From Oscillospiraceae bacterium (lineage in GTDB: Bacteria; Bacillota; Clostridia; Oscillospirales; Oscillospiraceae), in contig JAHHRV010000001.1 of the NCBI GenBank assembly GCA_020025595.1, forward strand, positions 124,001-188,000: DNA of 64,000 nucleotides. The letters run 5' to 3'. The position numbers were made by a program, and so were the translations under genes. Positions 50,186-58,484 of the stretch are shown one piece after another; positions within the stretch are counted from its first letter, which is position 1, and the number at the start of each line of letters is the position of its first letter. A model generated the notes under the pieces. The model ran no database searches. It was not told where the DNA came from and worked only from the letters and a program-made list of their open reading frames with translations.

Positions 50186-50459
50186 AAAAGAAGCTGCTCA
50201 TCGAACTTTTTGATTCGCTGGGCAGCTTCACTTTGCGGTGTTTTCCCTCGCTTTTGGAGGTGCAAGCAGAGCGCCTGTCCAACTTTGTCAGATTTGGCAC
50301 CGCCGGAAATCCGGCAAAATCAGCAGGCAGAAGCCCACACTCACTTTGAGGGATCTCAAAAAGGAGGATTCATCTTCAATGAAATAGGGATTCAGAAGAT
50401 GCGCCTATGGAACACACCAGAATCCGTGGCTCTATTTTTATAATTCATTGTTTATCTCA
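50186..50459. other. Gene-free stretch with a hairpin
   Basis: GAAGCTGCTC and GGGCAGCTTC arms (about 50190-50230) form a stem right after the XRE gene stop and could terminate it, although no U-tract follows. The rest, including a GCCGG/CCGGC stem near 50305-50325 and an AAAGGAGG without a frame at 50360, shows no supported gene. Confidence 0.4.
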
Positions 50460-50526
50460 CTTTACACAGATTTTACATAAGTCTTTCATATCCTAAATGG
50501 ACTTTGCAAATTCAGCATTTTATAAT
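50460..50526 (+). promoter_or_regulatory. Pho-box-like tandem repeats and promoter of the Na/Pi gene
   Basis: Three 8-bp units, CTTTACAC (50460-50467), TTTTACAT (50471-50478) and TCTTTCAT (50482-50489), are spaced 11 bp apart, the periodicity of PhoB/PhoP boxes. They end 8 bp before a weak -35 (TGGACT, 50498-50503), which is 17 bp from a consensus TATAAT (50521-50526). The layout is that of an activated promoter. Confidence 0.55.
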
Positions 50527-50579
50527 CAATCTGTAATCGAAGGTCTATAATAAAATACTTGAAAGATAGGTAAAAAAAG

Positions 50580-52355
50580 ATGACAATGTATATTCTGAAA
50601 ATGATTTCGTTGCTGGGCGGGCTTGCGCTGTTCCTGTTCGGCATGGATATTATGGGTAAATCCCTGGAGCGCCAGGCCGGCGGCAAGCTGCAGACCATTC
50701 TGGCGAAAATGAGTTCCACGGTATTTCGCGGATTCCTGCTGGGTCTGGCGGTTACGGCGGTAATCCAGTCCTCTTCAGCTACCACCGTTATGGTAGTCGG
50801 CTTTGTAAACTCCGGCATTATGACACTGAAGCAGGCTGTAGGCGTGATTATGGGTGCCAATGTCGGTACCACAGTCACTTCCTGGATCCTTTCCCTGAGC
50901 GCGCTGGAAGGCGACAGCTTCATCATTCAGCTGTTCAAGCCCACTACACTGGCACCGCTTCTGGGCGTGATCGGCATCATCCTGTATATGTTCACCAAGT
51001 CCGAGAAGAAACAGGGCATCGGCACCATTCTGCTGGGCTTCATGGCACTGATGACCGGTATGGATCTGATGAGCGAGTCCATGAAATTCCTGAAGGATGA
51101 GGCTTGGTTTGCCAACATGATGGTGTCCTTCTCCAACCCGCTGGTTGGCATCGCTGTGGGCGCTATTCTGACGGCTGTGATCCAGTCTTCTTCTGCATCC
51201 GTCGGTATTCTGCAGAGTCTGTGTTCTACGGGTGTGGTTACAGGAGGTGTGGCACTTCCGATTATTCTGGGACAGAACATCGGTACCTGCGTGACGGCGC
51301 TGATCTCCACAGTGGGTGCTACCCGCAACGCACGGCGTACCGCAATGGTACATCTGTACTTCAATATGATTGGTGTGGCGATTTTTGCGGCACTGTTTTA
51401 CGGAATCGGCCTGTTCATCCCGTGGACATTCCTGGGAACGGCTGTGAACGAGTTTGACATTGCCCTGATTCATACCGGATTCAACCTGCTCACCACTGCG
51501 GTGATGCTGCCGATGCACAGCATTCTGGAAAAGTTGGCCATCATGTCCGTCCGGGATAATGAAAAGCCCGAGAAGACCGAGCTTCTGGATACACGACTGC
51601 TGGCAACACCCGCCGTCGCCGTTCAACGTGCAAAGGAAATTGCCGTTCAGATGGCAGACTCCGCAGCCGAAGCTACAGAGAAAGCATTTGATCTGACAAG
51701 AGACTATCAGCCCAAGGTCATGGATCGTGTCCACCAGTTGGAAGGTCTGACAGATCAGTATGAAGACGCACTGGGAAGCTATCTGGTGAATCTGACCGGT
51801 ACCAATCTGCCGGTTCAGGACAACCGGGTGGTGAACACTCTGCTGTATACCATCAGCGATTTCGAGCGTATTGCAGACCATGCCGTTGCCATTGCCAAGG
51901 CCGGTGAGGAAATCTCCAAAAAGAAGATGCATTTTTCCGAAGATGCCCGCAAAGAACTGGATGTTCTTGAAAAGGCGGTTCAGGCTGTGGTACAGCGGAC
52001 GGTGACTGCTTTTGACAGCAACGATCTGGAACAGGCCATGAAGGTGGAGCCTCTGGAACAGGTTGTGGATACACTGGTGAAGGAAGTGAAGTCCCGTCAT
52101 GTGCGCAGATTGCGTGAAGGCACCTGCACCATGGAATACGGATTCGTTCTGGAGGATCTGCTGACCTCCTATGAGGGGATTGCGGACCACTGCTCCAACA
52201 TTGCAGTCGAGATGCTGCAGGTCGCAGAAGGCAAGCTGGAGGCTCATGAGTATCTGAATGCACTGAAGTCCGGTGCTCTGGACGAAAGCGTGCAGTATTC
52301 TGAGCGCTTCCACAAGTACCGTGCGCAGTACGGCTTCAAAGAGGATAAAAATTAA
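50580..52355 (+). CDS. Na+/phosphate cotransporter family protein (NptA type with PhoU-like tail)
   Basis: 591-aa membrane protein. Two inverted Na/Pi-cotransporter repeats carry the QSSSAT/S signatures: 'TAVIQSSSATTVMVVGFVNSG' (interrupted) near residue 60 and 'TAVIQSSSASVGILQSL' near 200, with 'GANVGTTVT' and 'GQNIGTCVTA' companions. The C-terminal 220 residues are helical and PhoU-like ('DFERIADHAVAIAKAGEEI', 'EGIADHCSNIAVEML'). Imports phosphate or exports it depending on gradients. Preceded by Pho-box-like repeats. The ribosome binding site is weak (TAGGT). Confidence 0.92.
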   Translation: MTMYILKMISLLGGLALFLFGMDIMGKSLERQAGGKLQTILAKMSSTVFRGFLLGLAVTAVIQSSSATTVMVVGFVNSGIMTLKQAVGVIMGANVGTTVTSWILSLSALEGDSFIIQLFKPTTLAPLLGVIGIILYMFTKSEKKQGIGTILLGFMALMTGMDLMSESMKFLKDEAWFANMMVSFSNPLVGIAVGAILTAVIQSSSASVGILQSLCSTGVVTGGVALPIILGQNIGTCVTALISTVGATRNARRTAMVHLYFNMIGVAIFAALFYGIGLFIPWTFLGTAVNEFDIALIHTGFNLLTTAVMLPMHSILEKLAIMSVRDNEKPEKTELLDTRLLATPAVAVQRAKEIAVQMADSAAEATEKAFDLTRDYQPKVMDRVHQLEGLTDQYEDALGSYLVNLTGTNLPVQDNRVVNTLLYTISDFERIADHAVAIAKAGEEISKKKMHFSEDARKELDVLEKAVQAVVQRTVTAFDSNDLEQAMKVEPLEQVVDTLVKEVKSRHVRRLREGTCTMEYGFVLEDLLTSYEGIADHCSNIAVEMLQVAEGKLEAHEYLNALKSGALDESVQYSERFHKYRAQYGFKEDKN

Positions 52356-52369
52356 TCTGATATAGAAAG

Positions 52370-52408
52370 AGCTCACGCCGGGCAAACCCTGCCCGGCGTG
52401 AGCTTTAT
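52370..52408 (+). terminator. Terminator of the Na/Pi gene
   Basis: AGCTCACGCCGGGCA and TGCCCGGCGTGAGCT, 15-bp perfect stem followed by TTATTG. Confidence 0.88.
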
Positions 52409-52694
52409 TGTTATTCCAATGCGCTTTCCTCTGACGGGGAGATTGTATCATTCCGGTTCGCAGCTCCAGGCAGAGCGCTGCCGATGCAGTGCAGGCGGGG
52501 GAAGGTGTGTGCATATCTGAATGAGGAAAACTGCTGTTCAGGGGCACTGACAGCCTGTCTGCTCCTTGCAGAGGGGAATTATATTATCGGAATGCGCAGG
52601 CGTAGAATGTGCGATTTGCGAAGCAGCAGGGGAGAAGAGAAGTTCCTGCATCAATCAAAAGTGCGTTATCAAAACGCAGTGCCTATAAAACATA
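52409..52694. other. Gene-free stretch between Na/Pi gene and PTS operon
   Basis: No frame with ribosome binding site and protein-like composition was found on either strand. It separates two converging transcription units. Confidence 0.5.
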
Positions 52695-52724
52695 AGTCCC
52701 CCGGAGCATACGCTCCGGGGGACT
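52695..52724 (-). terminator. Terminator of the PTS operon
   Basis: AGTCCCCCGGAGC and GCTCCGGGGGACT, 13-bp perfect stem with ATAC loop. The U-tract on the minus strand is interrupted (TTATGTTTTAT). Confidence 0.8.
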
Positions 52725-52763
52725 GTCTGTCCATGTGGGCCATGGGATTTTTGTAAGTATGTA

Positions 52764-54287
52764 TTACTTGTTAGCCAGCTTCTTGAACTCTTCGAAGACA
52801 AACTGGACCTTGGGTCCGATGATGACCTGAACAGAGGTCTTACCCGGACGGATGACGCCAGCAGCGCCGGAAGACTTGATCTTCTTCTCGTCAACCAGCA
52901 GGCGATCCTTAACTTCCAGTCTCAGACGGGTGATGCAGTGATCGATGGAGACCACATTGTCCTTGCCGCCCAGACCTTCCATGATGATCTCAGCCATTGC
53001 GGTGTAGTCATCGTTAGCCAGCTCAATCTTCAGCTCGCCATCCTGATCGTCCTCACGGCCGGGGGTCTTCAGATTCCACTTCTTGATAGCGAACAGGAAT
53101 ACCAGGTAGAAGACAACGAATGCTGCGATACCCATGGGGATCAGCAGCCAGCTCTTGTTAGCTGCGGGCAGGAAGGAAGAGAAGAATGCGTCGGTCAGGC
53201 CAGCGGAGAAGCAGAAGCCAGCGCGGTAGCCCAGAGCGACGGTGATGGTTGCGAAGATAGCGTACAGCAGAGCGTACACAACATACAGGGGGAATGCCAG
53301 GAACATGAATGCAAACTCGAAGGGCTCAGTAACGCCGCAGAGGAATGCACACACAGCAGCGGAACCAACGATACCGATGGTAGCCTTGCGCTTCTTGGTC
53401 TTTGCAGTCTGAATCATAGCCAGAGCTGCGCCGGGGATACCGAACATCATGCAGGGGAAGAAGCCTGCCATGTACATACCGACGGACCAGTTAACGGGGT
53501 TGCCGTTAGCCATGACGCCGCCCTCGGTTACGCCCTGCCAGTAAGCCTGCAGGTCGCCCATGCCGATGGTGTCAAACCAGAACACGTTGTTCAGAGCGTG
53601 ATGCAGGCCGGTGGGGATCAGCAGACGGTTCAGGAAAGCGTACAGACCAACACCCAGGACACCCATGCCCTTGATGGCGTTGCCGACCCAAACCAGGCCG
53701 CCGAAGACGATAGGCCAAACGAACAGCAGGATAGCTGCAACAATGATGGAGAACACGCTGGTGACAATAGCGACGGAACGCTTGCCGGCGAAGAATGCCA
53801 GCACGTCAGGCAGCTTGGTCTCTTTGAACTTGTTGTAGCAGACAGCACCGATAATACCGGTCAGGATGCCGATGAAGGGGTTCTGAATCTTGTCGAATGC
53901 AACCTTCGTAGCGGTGTTAACCAGAGCGCCGTCCTCGGCCCACTGGAACATCTTGGGAGCGATGGTAGAAACAACAGGAGTGCTCAGCAGGGTGGTGATC
54001 ATCAGCCAGGAGACCAGACCAGCCAGACCAGCAGTGCCATCGCCGTCAACAGCCAGGCCGACAGCAACGCCGATAGCAAACAGCAGAGCCATGTTGTCGA
54101 TCAAAGCGCCGCCAGCCTTGATCAGGAAAAAGCCAATTACGTACATTGCACCACTGGTAGGTGCATCGGGAACGCCCATGACACCAGGTGCCATTGCGTA
54201 ACCCAGACCCATCAAAATGCCGCAGATGGGCAGAATTGCTACGGGAAGGAACAGAGCCTTACCGAGCTTCTGAAGATATCTCATCAT
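52764..54287 (-). CDS. ptsG: PTS transporter subunit IICB, glucose/N-acetylglucosamine family
   Basis: 507-aa permease that phosphorylates its sugar during import. IIC domain (residues 1-400): 'LGKALFLPVAILPICGILMGLGYAM', 'NRLLIPTGLHHALNNVFWFDTIG' (substrate region) and 'CGVTEPFEFAFMFLAFPLYVVYAL' with the conserved E-P motif. IIB domain at the C-terminus: phosphoryl-Cys in 'IDHCITRLRLEVKD' (about residue 447). No fused IIA; a separate IIA-Glc lies in the same operon. The sugar is glucose or GlcNAc; the gene symbol is by family. Confidence 0.9.
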   Translation of the reverse strand: MMRYLQKLGKALFLPVAILPICGILMGLGYAMAPGVMGVPDAPTSGAMYVIGFFLIKAGGALIDNMALLFAIGVAVGLAVDGDGTAGLAGLVSWLMITTLLSTPVVSTIAPKMFQWAEDGALVNTATKVAFDKIQNPFIGILTGIIGAVCYNKFKETKLPDVLAFFAGKRSVAIVTSVFSIIVAAILLFVWPIVFGGLVWVGNAIKGMGVLGVGLYAFLNRLLIPTGLHHALNNVFWFDTIGMGDLQAYWQGVTEGGVMANGNPVNWSVGMYMAGFFPCMMFGIPGAALAMIQTAKTKKRKATIGIVGSAAVCAFLCGVTEPFEFAFMFLAFPLYVVYALLYAIFATITVALGYRAGFCFSAGLTDAFFSSFLPAANKSWLLIPMGIAAFVVFYLVFLFAIKKWNLKTPGREDDQDGELKIELANDDYTAMAEIIMEGLGGKDNVVSIDHCITRLRLEVKDRLLVDEKKIKSSGAAGVIRPGKTSVQVIIGPKVQFVFEEFKKLANK

Positions 54288-54334
54288 TAGAGTTTTTCCT
54301 CCTTAATTCTCTTTGCCGTTTATACAAGACCGCC

Positions 54335-54399
54335 GGCCCACAGCGGTCGTTGTGGCCATATTCAGTTGTGGGATGGTGAATCCCAAAAGACTGTGGGCC
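54335..54399. repeat. Inverted repeat between ptsH and ptsG
   Basis: GGCCCACAG (54335-54343) and CTGTGGGCC (54391-54399) can close a stem around 47 nt in the 134-bp gap between HPr and the permease. It might adjust the relative expression of the two through RNA processing or partial termination. Confidence 0.4.
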
Positions 54400-54421
54400 A
54401 ACGGATGTTGGCCGCGGGGAT

Positions 54422-54679
54422 TTACAGGTTGGCTTCCAGGAAAGCCTTCAGCTCAGTAGCTGCCTTTTCTTCGTCGGCACCTTCGCAGGTAACGGTCAGT
54501 TCCATGCCCTGCTTTGCAGCCAGACGCATAACAGCCATCAGACGCTTTGCATCAGCCTTGCCGGTGGGAGCAGTCAGAGTGATGGAGCTTGCGTAACCGG
54601 AAACAGCCTTAACCAGCATACCGGCAGGACGAGCGTGCAGACCCATGGGGTCATTGATCACATGTGTAAATTCCTTCAT
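54422..54679 (-). CDS. ptsH: Phosphocarrier protein HPr with Arg at position 46
   Basis: 85-aa PTS phosphocarrier. The active His15 lies in 'MGLHARPAG'. The regulatory region that in Firmicutes reads K-S46-I-M-G-V-M is 'KRLMAVM' here, with Arg exactly at position 46, so HPr kinase could not phosphorylate this site. The enzymatic role, passing phosphate from EI to IIA, should be intact. Three bp from ptsI, in the order crr-ptsI-ptsH-ptsG. Confidence 0.96.
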   Translation of the reverse strand: MKEFTHVINDPMGLHARPAGMLVKAVSGYASSITLTAPTGKADAKRLMAVMRLAAKQGMELTVTCEGADEEKAATELKAFLEANL

Positions 54680-54682
54680 AAT

Positions 54683-56296
54683 TTATACCTCACTTTCGCA
54701 TACGAGCTTGCGGGTTCCCAGAATACGACCGGGAGCCATGCTGAGCTCGGTATAGCCCATTTTAACAAAGGTTTCGGTCAGCTTGGGATCAGCACCCAGC
54801 TCACCGCAGATACCGGCCCAGATACCGGCTTCGTTTGCAGACTTGGCAATATGAGCAAGCAGTGCCATCAGTGCAGGATGGTACGGATCATAGAACTCAC
54901 CCAGTTTTGCATTCTGACGGTCAACAGCCAGAGTGTACTGAGTCAAGTCGTTTGTACCGACACTGAAGAATGCAGCTTCCTTGGCAAGCTCATGAGCAAG
55001 CACAGCAGCAGCGGGAGTTTCCACCATCACGCCGATGGGGACTTCCTTGGCAGGAACACCCTCACGGATCAGCTCCTGCTGGATTTCAGCACACAGTGCC
55101 TTTGCCTTCTTCAGCTCCCAGACGGATGCGACCATGGGGAACATGATGCTCAGGTTGCCGAATGCGCTGGCGCGGTAAATAGCACGCAGCTGGGGACGGA
55201 AGATCTCCTCGCGAGTCAGGCAGATACGCAGACCGCGCAGACCCAGAGCGGGATTTTCCTCATGCTCCAGACCCATGTAGGATACCTGCTTGTCAGCACC
55301 GATATCCAGAGTACGGATCACAACAGGGCGATCGCCCATGATCTGAGCAACCTTCTTGTATGCTTCAAAGAGCTCGTCCTCGGTGGGCAGAGTGTCACGG
55401 CCCAGGTACAGGAACTCGCTGCGCATCAGACCAACGCCTTCAGCATCGGCGGCAACAGCAGCCTCGGCATCTTCGGGGCAGCCGATGTTGGCGCACAGAA
55501 GAACCTTTTTACCGGACTTAGTGATGCTCTCCTTGCCACGGTAGGCTTCCAGAGCAGCACGGTCAGCAGCAGCCTCGGCCTGCTTGGCCTTCAGCATAGC
55601 CATGGTCTGCTCATCGGGATCGGCATACCACTTGCCGGTAAAGCCGTCAACTGCCAGAACGGTGCAGTTTTCTGCATCATCAAGAGCGATATCAGACTGA
55701 ACCAGAGAAGGAATGTTCAGTGTACGGGCCAGAATGGCGGTATGGCTGGAAGAAGAGCCCTGACGGGTGATAAAGGCCAGAATACGCTCACGGGGGAGCT
55801 GGATGGTCTCACTGGGAGCCAGATCTTCCGCAACCAGCAAAAAGCTGCCCTCAGGCAGCTGGAAACCGGTGTTGCCGCAGAGAATGTCATAAATTCTCTG
55901 GGACAGGTCTCTAATATCAGCGGAGCGGGCCTTCATATATTCATCATCCAGTGCAGCAAAAACCTGGGCGAACTCCTCACCGCAATCCAGTGCGGCGGTA
56001 GCGGCAGCGGCACCATCGGAGATGGAAGCAGCAACGGCCTCCAGGTAGTCCAGATCATCAAGCATCAGCATCTGAACTTCGATGATAGCGCCCTTTTCTT
56101 CACCCAGTTCTGCGACAGCTTTATCATACAGATTTTGAAGCTGCTGGCGAGCGGTTTCACGCGCGTCGTCAAATTTCTTTTGTTCGATTTCGGGGTTACC
56201 GCAGGAAACCGGCTGAATACGCTCGCTCTTACGGTAAACAACGGCGGGGCCGATAGCCACGCCGGGGAATACGGGTAAACCTTGTCCTTGCTTCAT
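54683..56296 (-). CDS. ptsI: Phosphoenolpyruvate-protein phosphotransferase (enzyme I)
   Basis: 537-aa enzyme that moves phosphate from PEP to HPr. The N-terminal domain has the phosphorylated His in 'RQGSSSSHTAILARTLNIPS' (about residue 186); the C-terminal barrel has 'GVGLMRSEFLYLGRDTLPTE', 'IRTLDIGADKQ', 'FGNLSIMFPMVA', 'VPIGVMVETPAAAVLA' and 'FFSVGTNDLTQYTLAVDRQN'. CAGGAGAG ribosome binding site. Slightly shorter than the usual 570 aa at the C-terminus. Confidence 0.97.
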   Translation of the reverse strand: MKQGQGLPVFPGVAIGPAVVYRKSERIQPVSCGNPEIEQKKFDDARETARQQLQNLYDKAVAELGEEKGAIIEVQMLMLDDLDYLEAVAASISDGAAAATAALDCGEEFAQVFAALDDEYMKARSADIRDLSQRIYDILCGNTGFQLPEGSFLLVAEDLAPSETIQLPRERILAFITRQGSSSSHTAILARTLNIPSLVQSDIALDDAENCTVLAVDGFTGKWYADPDEQTMAMLKAKQAEAAADRAALEAYRGKESITKSGKKVLLCANIGCPEDAEAAVAADAEGVGLMRSEFLYLGRDTLPTEDELFEAYKKVAQIMGDRPVVIRTLDIGADKQVSYMGLEHEENPALGLRGLRICLTREEIFRPQLRAIYRASAFGNLSIMFPMVASVWELKKAKALCAEIQQELIREGVPAKEVPIGVMVETPAAAVLAHELAKEAAFFSVGTNDLTQYTLAVDRQNAKLGEFYDPYHPALMALLAHIAKSANEAGIWAGICGELGADPKLTETFVKMGYTELSMAPGRILGTRKLVCESEV

Positions 56297-56312
56297 TTTA
56301 CTCTCCTGCGCC

Positions 56313-56798
56313 TCACTTAGCCAGCTCGATCACCGTATCTGCAGTGGTGACATTCTTACCGGTGTGAGTTTTGAAAGTAGAATACTCAGAGCTGTTGCAG
56401 ACCAGCATAGGGGTAATGGTATTGAAACCGGCAGCCTTAACAGCTTCCAGATCAACATCAATCAACAGCTGACCTTTCTTGACCTTGTCGCCGTTCTTAG
56501 CGTGTACGGTGAAATACTTGCCTTCCAGGCTTACGGTCTCCAGGCCAACATGAATCAGAATTTCGGCACCGCAATCGGCAACCAGGCTCACAGCGTGACC
56601 GGTGGTGAACATCATATCCACAGTGGCATCGCAGGGAGCGCAGACCTTGCCGTCGGTGGGGTTAATGGCGATGCCATCACCCAGCATACCTTCAGAAAAG
56701 GTGGGGTCAGGAACAACTGAAACGGGAACTGCCTCGCCGGCAATTGGAGCACACAGCTGATCCAGGGGTTTGCTGAACAGTTTGCTAAAAAATCCCAT
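56313..56798 (-). CDS. crr: PTS IIA component, glucose type
   Basis: 161-aa IIA-Glc-like protein. The ATG 'MGFFSKLFSKP' is preceded by GAAGGAA. The two active-site His are in 'TTGHAVSLVADCGAEILIHVGLET' (His of 'GHAV' and phosphorylated His of 'IHVG'). First gene of the PTS operon. It supplies phosphate to the IICB permease encoded at the other end. Confidence 0.95.
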   Translation of the reverse strand: MGFFSKLFSKPLDQLCAPIAGEAVPVSVVPDPTFSEGMLGDGIAINPTDGKVCAPCDATVDMMFTTGHAVSLVADCGAEILIHVGLETVSLEGKYFTVHAKNGDKVKKGQLLIDVDLEAVKAAGFNTITPMLVCNSSEYSTFKTHTGKNVTTADTVIELAK

Positions 56799-56823
56799 GA
56801 TTTTTCCTTCTTTCACTCAGGAG

Positions 56824-56851
56824 CGCCAAACCACCAGTATCAGGTGAGGCG
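56824..56851 (-). promoter_or_regulatory. Leader hairpin before crr
   Basis: CACC/GGTG and CGCC/GGCG pairs make a stem in the 145-nt leader, just before the crr ribosome binding site. It does not fit a GlcT/LicT antiterminator target that I know, and no U-tract follows. It may affect crr translation. Confidence 0.35.
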
Positions 56852-56950
56852 TTATCCCGGATCTTACGAGATTTTGGGCTATATCTGCAAAATTTTTACA
56901 GGAATATAAAAGGAATAGGCGATAAAACACAACAATCTCTTTTCTATATA

Positions 56951-56979
56951 AGAATATCAATTTTGCGCTAAAAAGTCAA
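56951..56979 (-). promoter_or_regulatory. Promoter of the PTS operon
   Basis: Minus strand TTGACT (56974-56979)-N17-TATTCT (56951-56956), giving a leader of about 145 nt. The surrounding 56880-57230 is AT-rich and otherwise empty of genes. Confidence 0.6.
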
Positions 56980-57235
56980 CTATGTATCAAAATCGCAAAC
57001 TATTTTGTGTATTGTTCACAATCGTATTGCCAGAATTTGAGATTTTTTGCGAAAATTTCTACCTAATGTATCTTTGAAATTTTTCACCCCAAAAAGAAAA
57101 TAAATATAAGAGCTGAAATGTGAAAAAAACAAATCGAAAATGGCACTGCAGGGCAGAAAACGGAGATGACGAAACGGGTGTTGTCAAATGATGTTTGTCT
57201 GTGATAAAATGTGTGAAAAAAGGAGGAATGCAGCT

Positions 57236-57586
57236 ATGCTATTTTTGCAATATCCGCCCTGCAGCACCTGCCAGAAGGCCAAGAAGTGGCTGGATGAGCA
57301 CGGTTTTGCCTACGACGACCGCAACATCAAGGAGATGAATCCCACCTATGAAGAACTCAAACAGTGTGTGTCGGCCAGCGGACTGCCTCTGAAGCGGTTC
57401 TTTAATACCAGCGGTCTGGTATATAAATCTTTGGGATTAAAGGATAAGCTGGCATCCATGACTGAAGAGGAACAGCTGAAGCTGCTGGCTACGGATGGGA
57501 TGCTTGTGAAGCGACCGATTCTTGTGTGTGAGCATCAGGTTCTGGTTGGCTTCCGGGAAAAGGACTGGACAGAAAAACTTTTGTAA
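57236..57586 (+). CDS. ArsC/Spx-family thioredoxin-fold protein
   Basis: 116-aa protein of the ArsC/Spx/YffB family. The C-x-x-C pair lies at Cys9 and Cys12 in 'PPCSTCQKAKKWLDEHG'; then 'LPLKRFFNTSGLVYKSLGLKDKL' and 'LVKRPILV' with the conserved R-P and 'VGFRE'. The ATG is chosen for GGAGG upstream. Arsenate reductase, glutathione-independent oxidoreductase or RNA-polymerase-binding Spx-type regulator are all possible. The conserved R-P supports oxidoreductase chemistry; no ars genes are nearby. Confidence 0.88.
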   Translation: MLFLQYPPCSTCQKAKKWLDEHGFAYDDRNIKEMNPTYEELKQCVSASGLPLKRFFNTSGLVYKSLGLKDKLASMTEEEQLKLLATDGMLVKRPILVCEHQVLVGFREKDWTEKLL

Positions 57587-57590
57587 AAAC

Positions 57591-57618
57591 AAGACCGGCT
57601 GCAGCTGCAGCCGGTCTT
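57591..57618. terminator. Bidirectional terminator between ArsC-like and lipoprotein genes
   Basis: AAGACCGGCTGCA and TGCAGCCGGTCTT around GC, a 28-bp perfect palindrome with T-rich flanks for both converging genes. Confidence 0.82.
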
Positions 57619-57621
57619 AAT

Positions 57622-58125
57622 TTAGTTTAATTCATCCATTGCAGTTTTCTGCTCCGATATGGTTCGAATGTGGTTGAGGTTGACATCGTTTGGGTGCTCC
57701 TCAAGAAACTGTACAAACTTTTTGGCATTATCGGTGCCGATTTCACGCCATTGTCCGTTGTCAGTACGCAAATAGCGGTGGCCCATCAAATGGTAGTGCT
57801 GTGTCATTTCATTTGCGTATGTAAGGCTGATCACGAAATAGCTCTGACCATCCAACATATTTGGCTGCTGATCCGGATATTCGTTTGTTTGAAGACTGCG
57901 AAGCAGAATCAAAAAGTCCCGAACATTGGCTTCAGAGCTGTAATGCCGGGTGTAAGTGGGGTTATCCGGCTGAAAAGTGATGTCGATGTGCTCAACCATT
58001 TTTCCGGGAGCCGGAGTATTTGGGCTGTCTGGAACTGTGGTTTCCAATCCGGTCGCAGCAATGGAGCATCCGCTGAGGGCAACCACAGCAAGGACCAGCA
58101 ATAATGCAACAACTTTTATTTTCAT
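57622..58125 (-). CDS. Lipoprotein of unknown function
   Basis: 167-aa predicted lipoprotein. Signal peptide with lipobox A-L-S-G-C (Cys20), a Pro/Thr linker, then a mixed alpha/beta domain ('SSEANVRDFLILLRSLQTNEYP', 'SYFVISLTYANEMTQHYHLMGHRYLRT'). No family recognised. The gene begins 9 bp after the upstream small ORF, with which it is probably co-transcribed. Confidence 0.78.
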   Translation of the reverse strand: MKIKVVALLLVLAVVALSGCSIAATGLETTVPDSPNTPAPGKMVEHIDITFQPDNPTYTRHYSSEANVRDFLILLRSLQTNEYPDQQPNMLDGQSYFVISLTYANEMTQHYHLMGHRYLRTDNGQWREIGTDNAKKFVQFLEEHPNDVNLNHIRTISEQKTAMDELN

Positions 58126-58134
58126 AGCAATCCC

Positions 58135-58296
58135 TCACTGAAAACGAAATCCGGATTGAAGCAGGATCCTCAGGTTTGCCTGATAGTTGACCTGAGATTG
58201 GAAGCTGACAACATCGTATCCGTTTACCGGATGGAAGGATACTACGGAATGGTCCCAATTGACCCATAGCTGGTATCCATCAGTTTGTTCTTTCAT
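58135..58296 (-). CDS. 53-residue protein, first gene of the lipoprotein unit
   Basis: Small soluble protein. ATG with AAGGAGG upstream. It begins 'MKEQTDGYQLWVNWDHSVVS' and is rich in aromatic residues and beta-prone stretches ('HPVNGYDVVSFQSQ'). Family not recognised with certainty. Conserved Trp/His spacing and the strong ribosome binding site support it as a real gene. Confidence 0.65.
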   Translation of the reverse strand: MKEQTDGYQLWVNWDHSVVSFHPVNGYDVVSFQSQVNYQANLRILLQSGFRFQ

Positions 58297-58330
58297 GGCA
58301 GTATCCTCCTTGTTTTGTGGGTGTAACCCC

Positions 58331-58390
58331 ATTATAATCGGTCTTTTGATAAAAAGATATCCATTGAAAGCAACATTAAGAATATTTAAG
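58331..58390 (-). promoter_or_regulatory. Promoter with CTTAATGT-type activator repeats
   Basis: Minus strand TATAAT (58331-58336) with a poor -35 (TATCTT, 58354-58359) 17 bp away. Directly upstream are CTTAAATA and CTTAATGT repeats (58373-58390) and a third CTTTCAAT-like unit, spaced 10 bp. CTTAATGT also occurs in the two kdp upstream motifs, which hints at an OmpR-family activator. Confidence 0.4.
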
Positions 58391-58447
58391 ATTATGTTTA
58401 GAAAGTCATCATAATTCCTCTGTTACCCGGCAACAGAGGGTAAAAAA

Positions 58448-58471
58448 ACCGCCGGTTTTGAAACCGGCGGT
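58448..58471 (-). terminator. Terminator of the CofE-like gene
   Basis: ACCGCCGGTTT and AAACCGGCGGT arms around TG; on the minus strand a TTTTTTT tract follows. Confidence 0.9.
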
Positions 58472-58484
58472 AAATGCGTATGCT

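Noticed and set aside
52484..52756. 90-codon plus-strand frame between the Na/Pi gene and the PTS operon
   Set aside because: No ribosome binding site, it crosses the ptsG terminator, and its composition is Arg/Cys-rich and unlike neighbouring proteins.
56799..56950. GlcT/LicT ribonucleic antiterminator in the PTS leader
   Set aside because: The leader has a hairpin but no overlapping terminator with U-tract, and the sequence does not match the RAT consensus.
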